A stretch of DNA of 41,297 nucleotides from assembly GCA_050290245.1 (NCBI GenBank), contig JBNKHH010000038.1, forward strand, positions 1 through 41,297. The letters are read 5' to 3'. Positions 1-8,553 of this stretch are shown here, piece by piece (the stretch's first letter is position 1; every line of letters begins with the position of its first letter). The position numbers and the translations under genes are program-made. The notes beneath the pieces are model-generated. The model had not been told where the DNA came from and searched no databases. It saw nothing but the letters and a program-made list of their open reading frames with translations. This stretch comes from JBNKHH01 sp050290245. GTDB lineage: Bacteria; Pseudomonadota; Alphaproteobacteria; Rhodobacterales; Rhodobacteraceae.

Positions 1-159
1 GAGGGCCGCGCCCAGTTCGACCCGGCGCCGAAACAGCACCCGGCAGCGCCCCAGATCACGCCGGAAGCCACCAAGGCGGCCAAGGACGTCCACGACGCAG
101 ACCTGCGTTCCGCCCTTGAACGTCTTGGGGCGAACGTCCTATCTCACACCAAACGGTAA
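1..159 (+). CDS. DUF721/DciA-like protein, C-terminal fragment
   Basis: The window opens inside a reading frame (frame 1) that ends at TAA 157-159, leaving the last 52 residues. The tail is proline/alanine-rich, then has a short helical end reading ...DLRSALERLGANVLSHTKR. DUF721 (DciA-like) proteins help load the replicative helicase and have a conserved N-terminal domain with a variable, helical C-terminus. The name rests mainly on gene order: in Rhodobacterales a DUF721 gene commonly sits just upstream of a DsbA-family gene. The diagnostic domain lies outside the window, so the family call is an inference; that the frame is coding is likely because it ends 16 bases before the dsbA start. 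Confidence 0.55.
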   Translation, partial: EGRAQFDPAPKQHPAAPQITPEATKAAKDVHDADLRSALERLGANVLSHTKR

Positions 160-175
160 CAAAGGTTTATTGCTC

Positions 176-847
176 ATGACCCGCAGACTGACGGTCCTCG
201 TCGCCCTCGCCCTCGTGGCCCTTGCCGGGACGTATATCTATGGCCAGCGCGGCGGCCCGACCGCCACCGACTCGTTCGCCGCCTTCGCCCAGGATGCATC
301 CGAAGTCGATACCTCGATGATCCAGGACATGGCCATCGGCAATCCCGACGCCGCCGTGACCGTGATTGAATACGCCTCGTTCACCTGCCCCCACTGTGCC
401 GCCTTCCACGACGGCCCGTTCAAACAGCTCAAGACCGACTATATCGACACCGACAAGATCAACTTCGTCTACCGCGAGGTCTATTTCGACCGCCTCGGCC
501 TCTGGGCCGGTATCGTGGCGCGCTGCGGCGAAAACGCCGACACCCGCTATTTCGGGATCGCCGACATGCTGTTCGACCAACAGCGCGACTGGGCCCGCAA
601 GGAAACCCCGGCCGAGATCGTCGAAGCCCTTCGCAAGATCGGCAAGACCGCCGGCCTGACCGATGCTGACCTCGACCAATGCCTCAAGGACGGTGACAAG
701 GCCCAGGCCATGTACGCGCTCTATCTCAAGAACGCCGAGGCCGACGGTATCGACTCCACCCCTTCCTTCGTCATCAACGGCAAGAAATACTCGAACATGC
801 CCTATGATGAATTCAAATCTGTCCTCGACGAAGCGCTCGGAAACTGA
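176..847 (+). CDS. DsbA-family thiol:disulfide oxidoreductase (thioredoxin-like fold)
   Basis: A 223-residue periplasmic protein. It begins with a basic-hydrophobic segment (MTRRLTVLVALALVALAGTY) typical of a signal peptide or anchor. The thioredoxin-like domain carries a CPHC active site at about residues 71-74, in the context FTCPHCAAF, and a cis-Pro-type loop (STPSFVINGK) near the C-terminus. Such proteins oxidise or isomerise disulfides in the envelope. An upstream TTG at 116 keeps the frame open, but the ATG at 176 puts the signal peptide at the N-terminus and avoids overlap with the preceding gene. The stop overlaps the next start (TGATG). Which Dsb partner reduces or oxidises it cannot be read from the sequence. 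Confidence 0.9.
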   Translation: MTRRLTVLVALALVALAGTYIYGQRGGPTATDSFAAFAQDASEVDTSMIQDMAIGNPDAAVTVIEYASFTCPHCAAFHDGPFKQLKTDYIDTDKINFVYREVYFDRLGLWAGIVARCGENADTRYFGIADMLFDQQRDWARKETPAEIVEALRKIGKTAGLTDADLDQCLKDGDKAQAMYALYLKNAEADGIDSTPSFVINGKKYSNMPYDEFKSVLDEALGN

Positions 848-1980
848 TGACACCACTTCATGGCCTGAAGGTCATCGAACTGGCGCGCGTGCTGGCCGGC
901 CCCTGGGCTGGCCAGACCCTGGCCGACCTCGGTGCCGAGGTCATCAAGGTCGAAACACCGGCCGGTGACGACACCCGCAAATGGGGACCGCCCTTCATCG
1001 AGAGGGACGGCGATACCTCGGCGGCCTATTTCCATTCGGCCAACCGCGGAAAATCCTCGGTCACCGCCGACTTCCGCACTCCCGAAGGACAAGAACTGGT
1101 CCGCGACCTTGTCCGCGACGCCGATGTCCTGATCGAGAATTTCAAGGTCGGCGGTCTGGCCAAATACGGTCTCGACTATGACAGCCTGAAACGGGTAAAC
1201 CCGCGTCTCGTCTATTGTTCGATCACCGGGTTCGGCCAGACAGGGCCTTACGCGCACCGCGCCGGGTACGACTATATCATCCAGGGCATGTGCGGGCTGA
1301 TGTCGATCACCGGCGACACGGTGGGTCAGCCGCAAAAGGCCGGGGTCGCGGTCACCGACCTCGTGACGGGCCTTTATTCTGTCATCGCCATCCAGGCCGC
1401 GCTGCACCAGCGCGCGACCACTGGCAGGGGCCAGCACATCGACATGGCGCTCATGGATTGCGGAGTCGCGATCCTGGCCAACCAGGCGCTGAACTATCTC
1501 GCCAGCGGCGTGCCACCCGCGCGCATTGGCAATGCGCACATGAACCTTGTGCCTTACCAGGTTTTTGACTGCGCTGACGGCTGGATCATCATCGCTACCG
1601 GCAACGACAGCCAGTACAAACGGCTCTGCGCCGTCCTCGGTCGGCAGGACCTGGCCGACGACCCGGCTTATCAATCGAACGCAGGCCGCATCGCCGGCCG
1701 CGAAGACCTGATCGGAGAGTTGACCCGCGAAACCCTCCGCTGGCCAAAACTCGATCTCCTGCGCGCCTGCGAAGACCAGGGAATTCCCGCCGGACCGATC
1801 AACGACATCGCCGAGGTCTTTGCCGACCCCCAGGTCAAGGCTCGAGGCATGCGAGCAGAGGACAACACCGTCCCGCTGGTCCGTCCCCCCTTCTTTTTCT
1901 CCGACGCCGAGATCGCGCCCCTGCGCGCCGCCCCGGCACTTGGCGCCGACACCGCGCGGCTGGCGAAAGACAAGGGCTGA
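847..1980 (+). CDS. CaiB/BaiF family III CoA-transferase
   Basis: A 377-residue cytosolic enzyme of the formyl-CoA transferase/carnitine CoA-transferase superfamily, which moves CoA between carboxylic acids through a covalent aspartyl-CoA intermediate. Visible signatures are the N-terminal LAGPWAGQTLADLGAEVIKVE segment, NRGKSS, the ENF..G..KYGLDY block, and GRGQHIDMALMD, where Asp 204 is the expected catalytic residue. Length is normal for the family. The ATG overlaps the dsbA stop by one base, so the two genes are probably translationally coupled although their functions look unrelated. The substrate cannot be assigned from sequence alone. Confidence 0.92.
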   Translation: MTPLHGLKVIELARVLAGPWAGQTLADLGAEVIKVETPAGDDTRKWGPPFIERDGDTSAAYFHSANRGKSSVTADFRTPEGQELVRDLVRDADVLIENFKVGGLAKYGLDYDSLKRVNPRLVYCSITGFGQTGPYAHRAGYDYIIQGMCGLMSITGDTVGQPQKAGVAVTDLVTGLYSVIAIQAALHQRATTGRGQHIDMALMDCGVAILANQALNYLASGVPPARIGNAHMNLVPYQVFDCADGWIIIATGNDSQYKRLCAVLGRQDLADDPAYQSNAGRIAGREDLIGELTRETLRWPKLDLLRACEDQGIPAGPINDIAEVFADPQVKARGMRAEDNTVPLVRPPFFFSDAEIAPLRAAPALGADTARLAKDKG

Positions 1981-2008
1981 CCTCAACTTCATCGGCCTGA
2001 AGAAATCC

Positions 2009-2045
2009 TGGGGGTCACCGAAAGGTGGCGGGGGCGAAGCCCCCT
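2009..2045 (-). repeat. REP-like double hairpin, copy A
   Basis: Between the convergent 3' ends of the CoA-transferase and lpxK genes. It contains a perfect six-pair hairpin GGGGGC-GAA-GCCCCC (2030-2044) next to a CACC-GAAA-GGTG hairpin and a further GGGGG. On the minus strand it reads GGGGGCTTCGCCCCC, matching copies near 30272 and 35384. It starts just after the lpxK stop, so it may act as a terminator or mRNA-stabilising structure for lpxK. Confidence 0.6.
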
Positions 2046-2051
2046 CCTCCC

Positions 2052-3032
2052 TCAAAGCCGCCCCAGGGCCTCTTCAAGGGCCGCCGCTTCATCGAAAACC
2101 ATGCGCACCGGCAGGGTCAGAACCTTCTGGCGGAACGAGGCGGGCAGGCGCACCGCGTCCTTCTCGGTCGTGACCAATTGTGCGCCAAGCGCGGATGCCT
2201 CGATCTCAAGCCGTTTCATCAGCGCGTCCGTCAACGGCTGGTGATCGTCCAGGGCCTCGGCCCGCAACAACTCGGCCCCCGCCTGACGGAGGGTGGCAAA
2301 GAATTTCTCGGGCCGCCCGATCCCGGCGAACGCCAGTACCCGCAGGCCCTTCCACTCCATCCCGGTCTGCAACAGACCCAGGTGGGCCCGCGCAACCGGC
2401 ACTGTAACCGCCGCGCCCCAGGTCCGGTCGAACCGCGCCTGCGCGGCTTCGCCCCCGATCGATAGTACCAGGTCGGCCCGCGCGATGCCTGCCGACACGG
2501 GTTCGCGCAGCGGCCCCGCCGGGATCACCCGTCCGTTGCCGAACCCGACCTCGGCATCCACCACCACGATGTTCAGATCCCTGGCGACCGACGGGTTCTG
2601 AAAACCATCGTCCATGACGATCACCCCGGCCCCGGCCGCCTCGGCCGCCCTGACCCCCGCCGCACGATCCTTTGCCACCCAGACCGGAGCGAATGCCGAG
2701 ATCAAAAGCGGCTCATCGCCCACCTCGTCGGCCCCGTGGCGCCGCTCGTCAACCCGCAGGGGACCGGCCTCTGACCCTCCGAAACCGCGCGACACCACGT
2801 GAACCTCGCGCCCAGACAGTTGCGCAATCAGCGCGATCACCGTCGGCGTCTTTCCAGTGCCGCCCGCGTTGATGTTGCCGACGCAGATCACCGGGCACGA
2901 GGCGCGGTAGCCCGGCCCCTTTGCCACGCGCCGCGCCGTTGCCCAGCCGTAAAGCCCGCCCAGCGGCGCCAGCGCCCGCGCCTGCCAGCCCGGCGCATCG
3001 GGCGGCTTTCGCCAGAACCCCGGCGCCCGCAT
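2052..3032 (-). CDS. lpxK: Tetraacyldisaccharide 4'-kinase
   Basis: LpxK phosphorylates the 4' position of tetraacyldisaccharide 1-phosphate to give lipid IVA, at the cytosolic face of the inner membrane. The 326-residue protein has the family Walker A motif NINAGGTGKT at residues 53-62, followed by SRGFGGSE and the VMDDGFQNP block (Walker B region) characteristic of LpxK. I chose ATG 3032 rather than the TTG three bases upstream: the ATG overlaps the stop of the preceding Kdo-transferase gene (TGATG), the usual coupled arrangement. The two genes catalyse successive lipid A/Kdo steps. Confidence 0.95.
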   Translation of the reverse strand: MRAPGFWRKPPDAPGWQARALAPLGGLYGWATARRVAKGPGYRASCPVICVGNINAGGTGKTPTVIALIAQLSGREVHVVSRGFGGSEAGPLRVDERRHGADEVGDEPLLISAFAPVWVAKDRAAGVRAAEAAGAGVIVMDDGFQNPSVARDLNIVVVDAEVGFGNGRVIPAGPLREPVSAGIARADLVLSIGGEAAQARFDRTWGAAVTVPVARAHLGLLQTGMEWKGLRVLAFAGIGRPEKFFATLRQAGAELLRAEALDDHQPLTDALMKRLEIEASALGAQLVTTEKDAVRLPASFRQKVLTLPVRMVFDEAAALEEALGRL

Positions 3033-4171
3033 CAAGCCACTTCGCCTTCGTCCAGCGCCAGGTCCATCAACTCGGCCAGACGCTCGATCACATGGGCGCT
3101 TTCCGTCGTCGTCGCCCAGCCGGCCTGCGCCAGCAAGGCCGCCTTGTCAGGCGCCAAAAGCGACAGGACAGCCGCGCCCAACTCTTCTCCATTGGCAACT
3201 GAAAGGCTTGCCCTGTTTTCGCGCAAACGGTCGAACCGCGCCGCCGCCGCCCCGGCATAGGGCCCGTGCAACACTGCCGAGCCAAGCGCGGCGGGATCGA
3301 AGGGATCAGCAGGTACCCCACCTTCCACCAGGGTCCCGCCCACGAAACTGGTGGGGGCAAGCCGATACCACATGCCCAGCTCATCCTCGGTATCGGCGAT
3401 ATAGACCTGGATGTCCGGGTCAGGCTCTTCTCCGTCGGAGCGCAGGGCAGTGCGCCACCCCTTTTCTTCGAAAACGCGCCGCATCGCGGCCGCTTCCTCC
3501 ACTTCGGCGGGCACCAGGATCAAAAGCATCCGATGGGCCGCGCGAAAGGCGCGCCGATGCGCTACTTCTATCATCTCGATCTCGCCGGGCAGAGCCTTGG
3601 CCGTCAGCCAGACCGGCCGCCCTCCGAGTAAACGTGCCAGCGTATCGCACTCGGCCTCGTTGCAAGCCAGCGCGTTGATCGTATCGCTCAACGGGCCTGT
3701 GATCTCGATCGCCAGATTGGTCTCCGCGAATTGACGCCTGACCGCCTCGGACTCCGAGGCCGATACCGCCAGAAGGGCGCGGAATGACGTCAGGTACTCC
3801 GGGTATCGCCGCAATGAAACCCTGCGGGACGGTGCGACATGAAACATTGGCAGCTTGCGCCGGGCAACCTCTTCAAACAGGCGCGGCCGGTCGGTCACGC
3901 CCATCTCGACGACAAGATCGGGCGACCAATGTGCCAGGAACCGGTTGATCGACCCCATCGTCTCGCCCGGCACCAGCTGGTGGATTACCGCCGCCTCCAG
4001 CGACGGCACCAACCGCGCATCGGTCTCTGTGGTGACCAGGCAATGCACCGGCTCGCCGCGCAGACGCGACAGTTCCTGCGCCAGGGCCAGGACGGGCCCC
4101 GCCTCCGAGGCCAGCCGCGCGTGCAGCCAGATCAGACAGCCCTCAGGCCGCGCCCTGCTGGCTTGGCCCAA
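3032..4171 (-). CDS. waaA: 3-deoxy-D-manno-octulosonic acid (Kdo) transferase-like glycosyltransferase
   Basis: The WaaA/KdtA family adds Kdo to lipid IVA. The 379 residues from TTG 4171 contain the N-terminal Rossmann-like half (IWLHARLASEAGP, with the Glu expected to be the catalytic base), the middle SRRVSLRRY block, and the C-terminal nucleotide-binding half with TEDELGMWYRLAPTSFVGG and DPFDPAALGSAVLHGP. The frame stays open upstream to at least 4285 with plausible protein (LVSRLAYAAGRLKDLSIF), but has no ATG, GTG or TTG there. A CTG at 4285-4283, overlapping the DUF4170 stop, could be the true start and would give about 417 residues, closer to normal for the family. The TTG start listed is the conservative choice. 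It is a divergent rhodobacterial form, so the exact acceptor is inferred. Confidence 0.85.
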   Translation of the reverse strand: MGQASRARPEGCLIWLHARLASEAGPVLALAQELSRLRGEPVHCLVTTETDARLVPSLEAAVIHQLVPGETMGSINRFLAHWSPDLVVEMGVTDRPRLFEEVARRKLPMFHVAPSRRVSLRRYPEYLTSFRALLAVSASESEAVRRQFAETNLAIEITGPLSDTINALACNEAECDTLARLLGGRPVWLTAKALPGEIEMIEVAHRRAFRAAHRMLLILVPAEVEEAAAMRRVFEEKGWRTALRSDGEEPDPDIQVYIADTEDELGMWYRLAPTSFVGGTLVEGGVPADPFDPAALGSAVLHGPYAGAAAARFDRLRENRASLSVANGEELGAAVLSLLAPDKAALLAQAGWATTTESAHVIERLAELMDLALDEGEVA

Positions 4172-4281
4172 CCGCTCATGCGCGCGCGGCGCGTCTTCCG
4201 CCTCGGAGCGAAATATCGACAGGTCCTTCAGTCGGCCCGCCGCATAGGCCAGCCGCGAGACGAGCCTGGGCCGGTCGGATG

Positions 4282-4527
4282 TCAGGAGCCCAGCTCCTCG
4301 GTCGAAGAGACTTCGGCCTCCTCGTCGCGCAGGCGGTGCAGATGCGCGATGTAATACCTCATATGCGCGTTATCCACGGTCTTTTGCGCCTCGGCCTTCC
4401 AGGCGTTGTAGGCACTTTGATAATCGGGAAACATCCCGACGATATGAATGTCATCCACATCCCGGAACACGTTCCTCGCGGGATCGACAAGCTCGCCCCC
4501 GAACACCAGATGCAATCTCTGCGCCAT
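4282..4527 (-). CDS. DUF4170 domain protein
   Basis: An 81-residue soluble protein (MAQRLHLVFGGELVDP...) matching the DUF4170 family, short alphaproteobacterial proteins with an N-terminal beta-strand pattern, a central FPDYQSAYNAWKAEAQKTVDNAHMRY helix region and an acidic tail. Function is unknown. It lies directly upstream of the Kdo transferase and lpxK on the same strand, and its TGA at 4284-4282 touches the candidate start of the transferase gene. The recurring neighbourhood suggests a link to the outer-membrane lipid pathway, but that is only context. Confidence 0.85.
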   Translation of the reverse strand: MAQRLHLVFGGELVDPARNVFRDVDDIHIVGMFPDYQSAYNAWKAEAQKTVDNAHMRYYIAHLHRLRDEEAEVSSTEELGS

Positions 4528-4581
4528 ACCATCAACTCCTTCAATACTCTGGGGCCGCCTGCCCCGTTTGCCGCGCGCTTT

Positions 4582-5364
4582 TCAGGAAAGCGCATCTTTC
4601 CTAGCCAGCCGGTGGCCATGCCCCGGCGCCACAATCGCTTCGCGCCCCTCCCGGCGCAGGGCATACCATTTGCCCTGGTCGAACACGACCGGCACCAACT
4701 CGTTGCCCCAGCCCGCGCCCGTGTCGATGTTGATGCGGTTGCCGTAATGGGTCGGCTCTTCAACCGGGGTGTGACCATGCACGATCAGGGCTGCATGATC
4801 GCCCCCGTGCCAGAGAAAGTCGTCGCGGATCCACAACAGGTCATCCTCGTCCTGAGCATCCATCGAGAAACCCGGCCGAATCCCGGCATGTACGAAAATC
4901 ATCCCGCGCAACTCATACCACAGGGGCAGGTCGCGCAGAAACGCCACATGGGCCTCGGGCACCGCGGCCCGCGCTCGCTTCAGAAAGGCCGCCTCGCGTT
5001 CCATGAATTTGCGCCGCATACCATAGGATTCCAGCGTCGCCTTCCCGCCCACAGCCCCATGCTGCCAAGTAATCCCGTCGCGCAGACGTTCGTGGCTCCC
5101 GTCGCCGCCCGCCAGCACGGTTGAGAACATCCGGTCATGATTGCCCGTCAGAACGATCCAGTCCTCGCCCCGCCCGATGCCATCAATCAGGAACTGGATC
5201 ACGCCTTTCGAATCCGGCCCGCGGTCGACAAGATCGCCGATGTGCACAACCGGCGCCGTGCCACCGCCCGCCCGAGCGCGATCCTCAGAGATCCTCCGAT
5301 GGGCCTCCGTCAGTTGGTCCAGGTGACCGTGAATATCGCCGACCGCATAAATCATGGGCTGCAC
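4582..5364 (-). CDS. Calcineurin-like metallophosphoesterase (Ser/Thr protein phosphatase family)
   Basis: A 260-residue cytosolic phosphatase of the PPP/ApaH-like type. The metal-binding signatures are all present in order: GDIHG at residues 9-13, GDLVDRG at 43-49 and GNHD at 74-77, followed by FVHAGIRPG and a C-terminal VHGHTP histidine. These coordinate two metals and activate water. Substrate could be phosphoprotein or diadenosine tetraphosphate; the sequence does not decide. An ATG at codon 4 is an alternative start. The gap of 54 bases to DUF4170 suggests it may be read as the first gene of the lipid A cluster, or on its own. Confidence 0.9.
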   Translation of the reverse strand: MQPMIYAVGDIHGHLDQLTEAHRRISEDRARAGGGTAPVVHIGDLVDRGPDSKGVIQFLIDGIGRGEDWIVLTGNHDRMFSTVLAGGDGSHERLRDGITWQHGAVGGKATLESYGMRRKFMEREAAFLKRARAAVPEAHVAFLRDLPLWYELRGMIFVHAGIRPGFSMDAQDEDDLLWIRDDFLWHGGDHAALIVHGHTPVEEPTHYGNRINIDTGAGWGNELVPVVFDQGKWYALRREGREAIVAPGHGHRLARKDALS

Positions 5365-5470
5365 TTACTCAGAAATGGCGGATCAAACCAGCCTTTCAAA
5401 GAGGCAATTGCGCTGATTGCGCATGAAACCTGCGGCCTAAGGGGTTTTTGACGCGGTCCCGCTTTATCTT

Positions 5471-5511
5471 GCCCCAAATACGCAAAACGCGCCGCCCGTC
5501 AGGGCGGCGCG
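5471..5511 (-). terminator. Rho-independent terminator of serA
   Basis: A perfect 10-bp stem (CGCGCCGCCC / GGGCGGCGCG) with a 4-nt loop lies at 5488-5511, about 40 bases past the serA stop. On the minus strand it is followed by TTTTGCGTATTT, a typical U-rich tail. Confidence 0.85.
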
Positions 5512-5552
5512 CGGGTCGACTGCGTCACGCAGGCGAAACCCTTTCTATCGGG

Positions 5553-7151
5553 TCAGACGTCGAAGGTCATCGACCGGACCTGCTGAAACAGCCCGGTGGC
5601 CTCAAGCTCGGCCAGGACCGCGGCAGGTACCGGCTCGTCGACGTACAACAGCGCGATGGCATCGCCGTTCTTCTCCGACCGGCCAAGAGTAAAGTTGGCG
5701 ATGTTGACGCCGTTCTTGCCCATGGTCTGGCCAAGGGCGCCAATGATGCCTGGCACGTCCTCGTTGGTGGTATAGACCATGTGGTTGCCGATCTCGGCGT
5801 CGATGGTGATGCCCTTGATCTGGATGAACCGCGGCTTGCCGTCGCTGAAAACCGTGCCGGCGATAGACCGCTCGCGCTTGTCGGTGGCGATGGTCAGCTT
5901 CATGTAGGCGTCAAATACACCCGACTTTTCCTGCGTCGTGGTCGAACACTTGATGCCGCGATCCTTGGCGATGACGGGGGCCGACACCATGTTCACCTCC
6001 GGGTTCGAGGCCTTCAGGATCCCGGCTACGGCCGCCGCGTTCAGCGCCGCCGTATTCATCTCGGCAACCTCACCATTATAAAGGATGTTGATCGCACGGA
6101 TCGGCTCGTCGGTCAGTTGGCCCACGAACGAGCCCAGGTGACCGGCAAGCTTGACCCAGGGGCCCATGACCTTGGCTTCCTCGGCTGTGACCGACGGCAT
6201 GTTCAAAGCGTTCTGCACGGCACCGGTCAGCAGGTAGTCAGACATCTGCTCGGCCACCTGCAGGGCGACGTTCTCCTGTGCTTCGGTGGTCGAGGCACCG
6301 AGGTGCGGCGTCACGACGACGTTCGGCAGGTTGAACAGCGGCGAATCCGTCGCGGGTTCGACGGCAAAGACGTCGAATGCCGCGCCAGCTACATGACCCG
6401 ACTTCAAGGCTTCGGCCAGCGCGTCCTCGTCGACCAGGCCGCCACGGGCACAGTTGATGATGCGCACGCCCGGTTTCAGCTTGGCGATGGCCTCGGCCGA
6501 CAGGATATTGCGCGTCTTGTCGGTCAGCGGCACGTGGAAGGTGATGAAATCGGCCCGGCTCAAAAGCTCGTCCAGCTCGACCTTCTCGGCCCCCAGCTTG
6601 TCGGCGCGCTCCTCGCTCAGGAAGGGGTCATAGGCGATCACCTTCATGCGCAGACCATGGGCGCGCTCGATAACGATCGAGCCGATGTTGCCCGCGCCGA
6701 TCACACCCAGGGTCTTGTTGGTCAGCTCGACGCCCATGAACTTGGATTTTTCCCACTTGCCGGCATGTGTCGAAGTGCTGGCCTCGGGGATTTGCCGCGC
6801 CACGGCAAACATCATTGCCACGGCATGTTCTGCGGTGGTGATCGAGTTGCCGAAAGGCGTGTTCATCACGATCACGCCCTTTTTCGAGGCGGCGGGGATG
6901 TCGACGTTATCGACCCCGATGCCTGCGCGGCCCACGACCTTGAGGTTGGTTGCGGCTTCCAGCACCTTTTCGGTTACCTTGGTGGCCGAGCGGATCGCCA
7001 GGCCGTCATACTCGCCGATGACCTCCAACAGCTTGTCCTTGTCCTTGCCGATGGAGGGATCAAAGGTCACGTCGATGCCACGATCCTTGAAGATCTGAAC
7101 GGCGGTTTCGCTCAGCTTGTCGCTGACCAGCACTTTGGGTTTGTCAGTCAT
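5553..7151 (-). CDS. serA: D-3-phosphoglycerate dehydrogenase
   Basis: First enzyme of serine synthesis: oxidises 3-phosphoglycerate to 3-phosphohydroxypyruvate with NAD+. The 532-residue protein is the long form: substrate-binding domain, Rossmann domain with GVIGAGNIGS near residue 150, catalytic segments CARGGLVDEDAL and VVTPHLGAST, then an intervening domain and a C-terminal ACT domain (about the last 75 residues, DVPGIIGALGQTMGKNGVNIANF). The ACT domain is where serine commonly inhibits this family. It lies downstream of serC on the same strand but is separated from it by a terminator-like hairpin, so it probably also has its own promoter in the 7152-7218 gap. Confidence 0.97.
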   Translation of the reverse strand: MTDKPKVLVSDKLSETAVQIFKDRGIDVTFDPSIGKDKDKLLEVIGEYDGLAIRSATKVTEKVLEAATNLKVVGRAGIGVDNVDIPAASKKGVIVMNTPFGNSITTAEHAVAMMFAVARQIPEASTSTHAGKWEKSKFMGVELTNKTLGVIGAGNIGSIVIERAHGLRMKVIAYDPFLSEERADKLGAEKVELDELLSRADFITFHVPLTDKTRNILSAEAIAKLKPGVRIINCARGGLVDEDALAEALKSGHVAGAAFDVFAVEPATDSPLFNLPNVVVTPHLGASTTEAQENVALQVAEQMSDYLLTGAVQNALNMPSVTAEEAKVMGPWVKLAGHLGSFVGQLTDEPIRAINILYNGEVAEMNTAALNAAAVAGILKASNPEVNMVSAPVIAKDRGIKCSTTTQEKSGVFDAYMKLTIATDKRERSIAGTVFSDGKPRFIQIKGITIDAEIGNHMVYTTNEDVPGIIGALGQTMGKNGVNIANFTLGRSEKNGDAIALLYVDEPVPAAVLAELEATGLFQQVRSMTFDV

Positions 7152-7210
7152 ATCTCGTTATCCTGATGTCGGGTGCCATACGTTCTGCAGACGAAACGCA
7201 GGCACCAAGA

Positions 7211-7242
7211 AAAGGGGGATGGTGCACCTTCAGGTGCACCAT
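7211..7242 (-). terminator. Hairpin terminator between serC and serA
   Basis: An 11-bp perfect inverted repeat (ATGGTGCACCT / AGGTGCACCAT, 7219-7242) lies six bases past the serC stop. On the minus strand it is followed by CCCCCTTTTCTT, consistent with an intrinsic terminator, probably partial. It could reduce serA transcription from the serC promoter. Confidence 0.7.
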
Positions 7243-7247
7243 GCATC

Positions 7248-8393
7248 TCAGTTCTGCGCGGCTATCTCGGCCTCGAAGGCCCATTCGATCCATGGCACCA
7301 GCGCCTCGATATCGGCGGTTTCCACCGTGGCGCCACACCAGATCCGAAGACCTGCCGGGGCGTCGCGATAAGCGCCGATATCCAGTGCAACACCTTCGCT
7401 TTCCAACCGTTTAGCAACGGCCTTGGCAAAAGTTGCACCGTCCTTGACGCGATCGTCGGTGAACTTCAGACAAACGCTGGTGTTCGACCAAGTCTCTGGA
7501 TCCGTGGCCAGATTCGCAATCCACGGCGTCCGGCCGCAGAAATCCCACAAAACTTTCGCGTTGGCTGTCGCCCGAGCCTTCAGCCCTTGCAGACCGCCAA
7601 CGCTCTCCGCCCAATCCAACGCGACGAGATAGTCCTCGACGCACAGCATCGACGGGGTGTTGATGGTCTCGCCCCGGAAGATCCCCTCGATGATCTTGCC
7701 CGCCTTGGTCAGGCGGAAGATCTTGGGCAGGGGCCAGGCAGGCGTATAGTTTTCAAGACGTTCCACTGCACGGGGGCTCAGGATCAGCATCCCATGCGCC
7801 GCCTCGCCACCCAGTACCTTCTGCCAGGAATAGGTGACCACGTCCAAACGCTCGAACGGCAGGTCCTGGGCAAAAGCGGCGCTGGTCGCGTCGACGATCA
7901 CCAGGCCCTCGCGGTCGGCAGGAATTTCAAAGCTATCGGGAACGCGCACGCCCGAAGTGGTGCCGTTCCAGGTCATCACGACGTCGGCATTCCAGTCGAC
8001 GGCAGCCAGGTCGACGATCGCACCATACTCGGCCGTCGTCACTTTCGCATCCAGTTTCAACTGCTTGACCACGTCGGTGACCCAACCTGCGCCAAAACTT
8101 TCCCAGGCCAGCATCTCGACAGGCCGGGCGCCCAAGAGGTTCCACATGGCCATTTCGACCGCGCCAGTGTCCGAAGCAGGCACGATACCGATCAGGTAAT
8201 CGTCCGGCACGCCAAGGATTTCGCGCGTCCGGTCGATGGCGGCTTTCAGCTTGGCCTTGCCAACGGCGGCACGGTGCGAACGGCCCAATGGCGCGTCGCC
8301 AAGTTTTTCAAGAGAAAATGCAGGGGGTTTGGCACAGGGGCCAGAAGAGAAACGCGGATTAACCGGCCGCGTCGCCGGAGTGTTTATATTCAT
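7248..8393 (-). CDS. serC: Phosphoserine aminotransferase
   Basis: Second step of serine synthesis: converts 3-phosphohydroxypyruvate and glutamate to phosphoserine and 2-oxoglutarate, using pyridoxal phosphate; the same enzyme commonly acts in pyridoxine synthesis. The 381-residue protein is the alphaproteobacterial type (N-terminal RPVNPRFSSGPCAKPP), with the PLP-binding lysine expected at K192 in SWQKVLGGEAAHGM. ATG 8393 is supported by AAGGA nine bases upstream (8407-8403). That Shine-Dalgarno lies inside a small hairpin of a structured leader, suggesting post-transcriptional control. Confidence 0.97.
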   Translation of the reverse strand: MNINTPATRPVNPRFSSGPCAKPPAFSLEKLGDAPLGRSHRAAVGKAKLKAAIDRTREILGVPDDYLIGIVPASDTGAVEMAMWNLLGARPVEMLAWESFGAGWVTDVVKQLKLDAKVTTAEYGAIVDLAAVDWNADVVMTWNGTTSGVRVPDSFEIPADREGLVIVDATSAAFAQDLPFERLDVVTYSWQKVLGGEAAHGMLILSPRAVERLENYTPAWPLPKIFRLTKAGKIIEGIFRGETINTPSMLCVEDYLVALDWAESVGGLQGLKARATANAKVLWDFCGRTPWIANLATDPETWSNTSVCLKFTDDRVKDGATFAKAVAKRLESEGVALDIGAYRDAPAGLRIWCGATVETADIEALVPWIEWAFEAEIAAQN

Positions 8394-8398
8394 TTCTG

Positions 8399-8440
8399 AA
8401 TATCCTTACAGATATGCGCCCCTCGTTGGGGAGGGGTGTC
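8399..8440 (-). promoter_or_regulatory. Structured 5' leader of serC (candidate serC RNA motif)
   Basis: On the minus strand two hairpins stand in tandem just before serC. The first has a 6-bp stem CCCCTC/GAGGGG (8419-8436) with a 6-nt loop. The second has ATATC/GATAT (8400-8415) with a loop holding most of the AAGGA Shine-Dalgarno. Only three bases separate them. A conserved serC RNA motif upstream of serC has been described in Alphaproteobacteria; I cannot run the covariance model, so identity with that motif is a proposal from position and shape. Confidence 0.5.
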
Positions 8441-8553
8441 CCGCCGACGCAGATACTGAGCCGCCGGGCCTTTCGCAAGACGGAAAATGACGCTAATGCC
8501 ACGCGAAACGTCGAAAACTGATCCAGCCCGTTCACTATCGGAAACTTGCCCCC

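Noticed and set aside
802..2055. 417-codon minus-strand ORF
   Set aside because: Antisense to the CoA-transferase gene; typical GC shadow.
5448..7166. 572-codon plus-strand ORF
   Set aside because: Antisense to serA, which matches its family over the full length; the frame is open only because of high GC third positions.
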